A stretch of DNA of 64,000 nt. Source: Nigerium sp. (lineage in GTDB: Bacteria; Actinomycetota; Actinomycetes; Propionibacteriales; Propionibacteriaceae). A program made the position numbers and the translations under genes. The notes under the pieces were generated by a model. That model ran no database searches. It worked only from the letters and a program-made list of their open reading frames with translations, and had not been told where the DNA came from. Where the stretch lies: contig JADJTH010000001.1 of NCBI GenBank assembly GCA_016711325.1, positions 434,001 through 498,000 of the forward strand, in the 5' to 3' direction. Below are positions 62,866 to 64,000 of the stretch, piece after piece. Each line of letters starts with the position of its first letter. Within the stretch, counting starts at the first letter, position 1.

Positions 62866-63783
62866 ATGAGCGCGGTGCTGAACGAATCCGGCCCGGACGC
62901 CGGCGCGGTCTGGCACTACGGGGATCCGCTGCGCGAGCAGCGATTCCTCGAGGCGGGCCAGGCGTCCGCCGACCTCTCGCACCGGCCGGTGTTCACGGTG
63001 GCGGGGCCGGACCGGCTGACGTGGCTGCACGCGATCACGTCCCAGGCGTTCGAGAACCTCGCGCCCGGCGAGCCGGTCACGGCCTTCGTGCTCGACCCGC
63101 AGGGGCACGTCGAACACGTGTTCGCCGGCGTGGACGACGGTGAGGCGTTCTGGGCCTACACCGAGCCCGGACACCTCGGGCCGTTGCTCGCCTGGCTACG
63201 ACGCATGGTGTTCGCCGCGCGCGTGGAGATCGCCGAGCGATCGGGCACGCACGGCGTCGCCATCGCCGGCGGCGGCGTGCGCGTGGTGCCGCGCGCCGAC
63301 CTGGACGGGCTGCTCGGCGGGCGCCGCGCGGGAACGTGGGCCGTCGAGGCGCTGCGGATCGCCGCCGGGCAGCCGCGGATCTTCCTCGACACGGACGCCC
63401 GCACGATCCCCAACGAGATCGGCGTCCCCGATGGCGACCGGCTCGGCGCGGCGGTGCACCTGAGGAAGGGCTGCTACCGAGGCCAGGAGACGGTGGCGCG
63501 CGTGCACACGCTCGGACGCCCGCCGCGCCGGTTGACGCTGCTGCACCTCGACGGCTCCGAGGAGCGCCTGCCCGAGGTCGGCGCGGATGTCCTCGCCGGC
63601 GAGCGGGTGGTGGGCCGGATGGGAACGTCGGCGATCCACCACGAACTCGGCCCGATCGGGCTGGCGCTGCTCAAGCGCGGCACCCCTGTGGACGCGCCGC
63701 TCACGGTCGCCGGCATCGCGGCGTCCCAGGAGGTCGTGGTCGACCCGGACGTCGGGGAGCACTTCAGAGCTCAGCTCCGCTGA
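62866..63783 (+). CDS. ygfZ: YgfZ/GcvT-like tetrahydrofolate-binding Fe-S repair protein
   Basis: 305-residue protein of the YgfZ (IBA57) family, which helps maintain some [4Fe-4S] enzymes. The hallmark K-G-C-Y-x-G-Q-E is present in LRKGCYRGQETVARVHTLG (about residues 201-219), preceded by DTDARTIPNEIGV; the N-terminal LSHRPVFTVAGPDRLTWLHAITSQ is typical. It directly follows the nitrobindin gene and precedes mshD, a grouping common in actinobacteria. Confidence 0.92.
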   Translation: MSAVLNESGPDAGAVWHYGDPLREQRFLEAGQASADLSHRPVFTVAGPDRLTWLHAITSQAFENLAPGEPVTAFVLDPQGHVEHVFAGVDDGEAFWAYTEPGHLGPLLAWLRRMVFAARVEIAERSGTHGVAIAGGGVRVVPRADLDGLLGGRRAGTWAVEALRIAAGQPRIFLDTDARTIPNEIGVPDGDRLGAAVHLRKGCYRGQETVARVHTLGRPPRRLTLLHLDGSEERLPEVGADVLAGERVVGRMGTSAIHHELGPIGLALLKRGTPVDAPLTVAGIAASQEVVVDPDVGEHFRAQLR

Positions 63784-63829
63784 ACCGAGTCGCCCGGGCT
63801 CATCCCACGGTCCCGCTCGCCCACTCCTC

Positions 63830-63835
63830 TAGGGT
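63830..63835 (+). promoter_or_regulatory. Leaderless -10 box of mshD
   Basis: TAGGGT, then 6 bases, then the GTG at 63842. Confidence 0.55.
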
Positions 63836-63841
63836 GGGCCT

Positions 63842-64000
63842 GTGGATACCTGGACGACCCTGACCCCCGCCCAGCGCGATGCCGTGCTTGCACTCGCCGA
63901 TGCGGCGCAGGCCGCGGACGCCGTCGCCCCGCTGAACGAGGAGGCCCGCCTGCTGCTGCGCGGCGGCGACGCCCTGCACTGGCTGGCGACCGACGCGGAC
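63842..64000 (+). CDS. mshD: Mycothiol synthase, N-terminal fragment (cut by window edge)
   Basis: First 53 codons only. VDTWTTLTPAQRDAVLALADAAQAADAVAPLNEEARLLLRGG fits the N-terminal GNAT half of MshD, which acetylates Cys-GlcN-inositol in the last step of mycothiol synthesis; the A-x2-D-x-V-A-P-L-N/S-E motif is characteristic. Neighbouring ygfZ supports the call. The GTG start is consistent with a -10 box 6 bases upstream. Confidence 0.7.
   Translation, partial: MDTWTTLTPAQRDAVLALADAAQAADAVAPLNEEARLLLRGGDALHWLATDAD

Overview
The window is high-GC DNA from an actinobacterium, most likely a propionic acid bacterium (Propionibacteriaceae). The strongest marker is a complete methylmalonyl-CoA carboxytransferase (transcarboxylase) operon of 5S, 12S, a small protein and 1.3S at 41366-45079. 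Other actinobacterial markers are a CarD/LpqE/IspDF block arranged as in Mycobacterium, SenX3-RegX3, a GlnR-type nitrogen regulator, mycothiol synthase (right edge), a CIRCE-controlled groEL (left edge), and many genes whose -10 box sits exactly 6 bases before the start codon, the signature of leaderless mRNAs.

Layout. 1-12 kb: groEL with two CIRCE operators, DUF3263, manA with a DUF808 membrane protein, tRNA-Thr directly abutting a methyltransferase gene, a DedA protein, an MsiK/UgpC-type ABC ATPase, DUF4032, cysS-rlmB, and sppA facing glyA across a very large hairpin. 13-19 kb: ispF-ispD-carD opposite lpqE; senX3-regX3 divergent from phoU with a PHO-box-like repeat between; gpmA. 19-25.7 kb: a LigD-type polymerase-ligase fusion, a Gfo/Idh/MocA oxidoreductase, a pyruvyltransferase-like protein, a family 2 glycosyltransferase and an SDR oxidoreductase. 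25.9-30.9 kb: a tight four-gene cassette encoding a cytoplasmic subtilase with four GMWGYV repeats, a sigma-70/ECF-like factor, a small protein with a beta-sandwich-like C-terminal half, and a TPR-like/CHAT protease. This is the best candidate in the window for an uncharacterised system. 31-38 kb: a nickel transporter, then a complete urease operon ureABCEFGD with a urea transporter and a GlnR-like repeat upstream of ureA. 38-41 kb: a PabB-PabC fusion and a GNAT enzyme.

41-52 kb: the transcarboxylase operon, then a surface-polysaccharide region (GtrA, DUF6541 membrane protein, beta-propeller lipoprotein, secreted SLH/Ig/NodB deacetylase, DUF2304, DPM1-like glycosyltransferase). 52-56 kb: typA and an AbiEi/DUF559-type gene flanked by two 68-base direct repeats (84% identical), then a probable winged-helix protein. 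56-64 kb: a SWIM-SNF2 helicase, glnR, dtd, a lipoprotein, a nitrobindin-like protein, ygfZ and the start of mshD.

Functional links. GlnR, urease, urea uptake and Ni uptake form a nitrogen-acquisition module. SenX3-RegX3, PhoU and the PHO box form a phosphate-signalling module. Transcarboxylase couples pyruvate to methylmalonyl-CoA in propionate fermentation. Most genes are ordinary core genes. The accessory or unusual parts are the CHAT/subtilase cassette, the repeat-flanked AbiEi gene, the secreted deacetylase locus and several strong intergenic palindromes.
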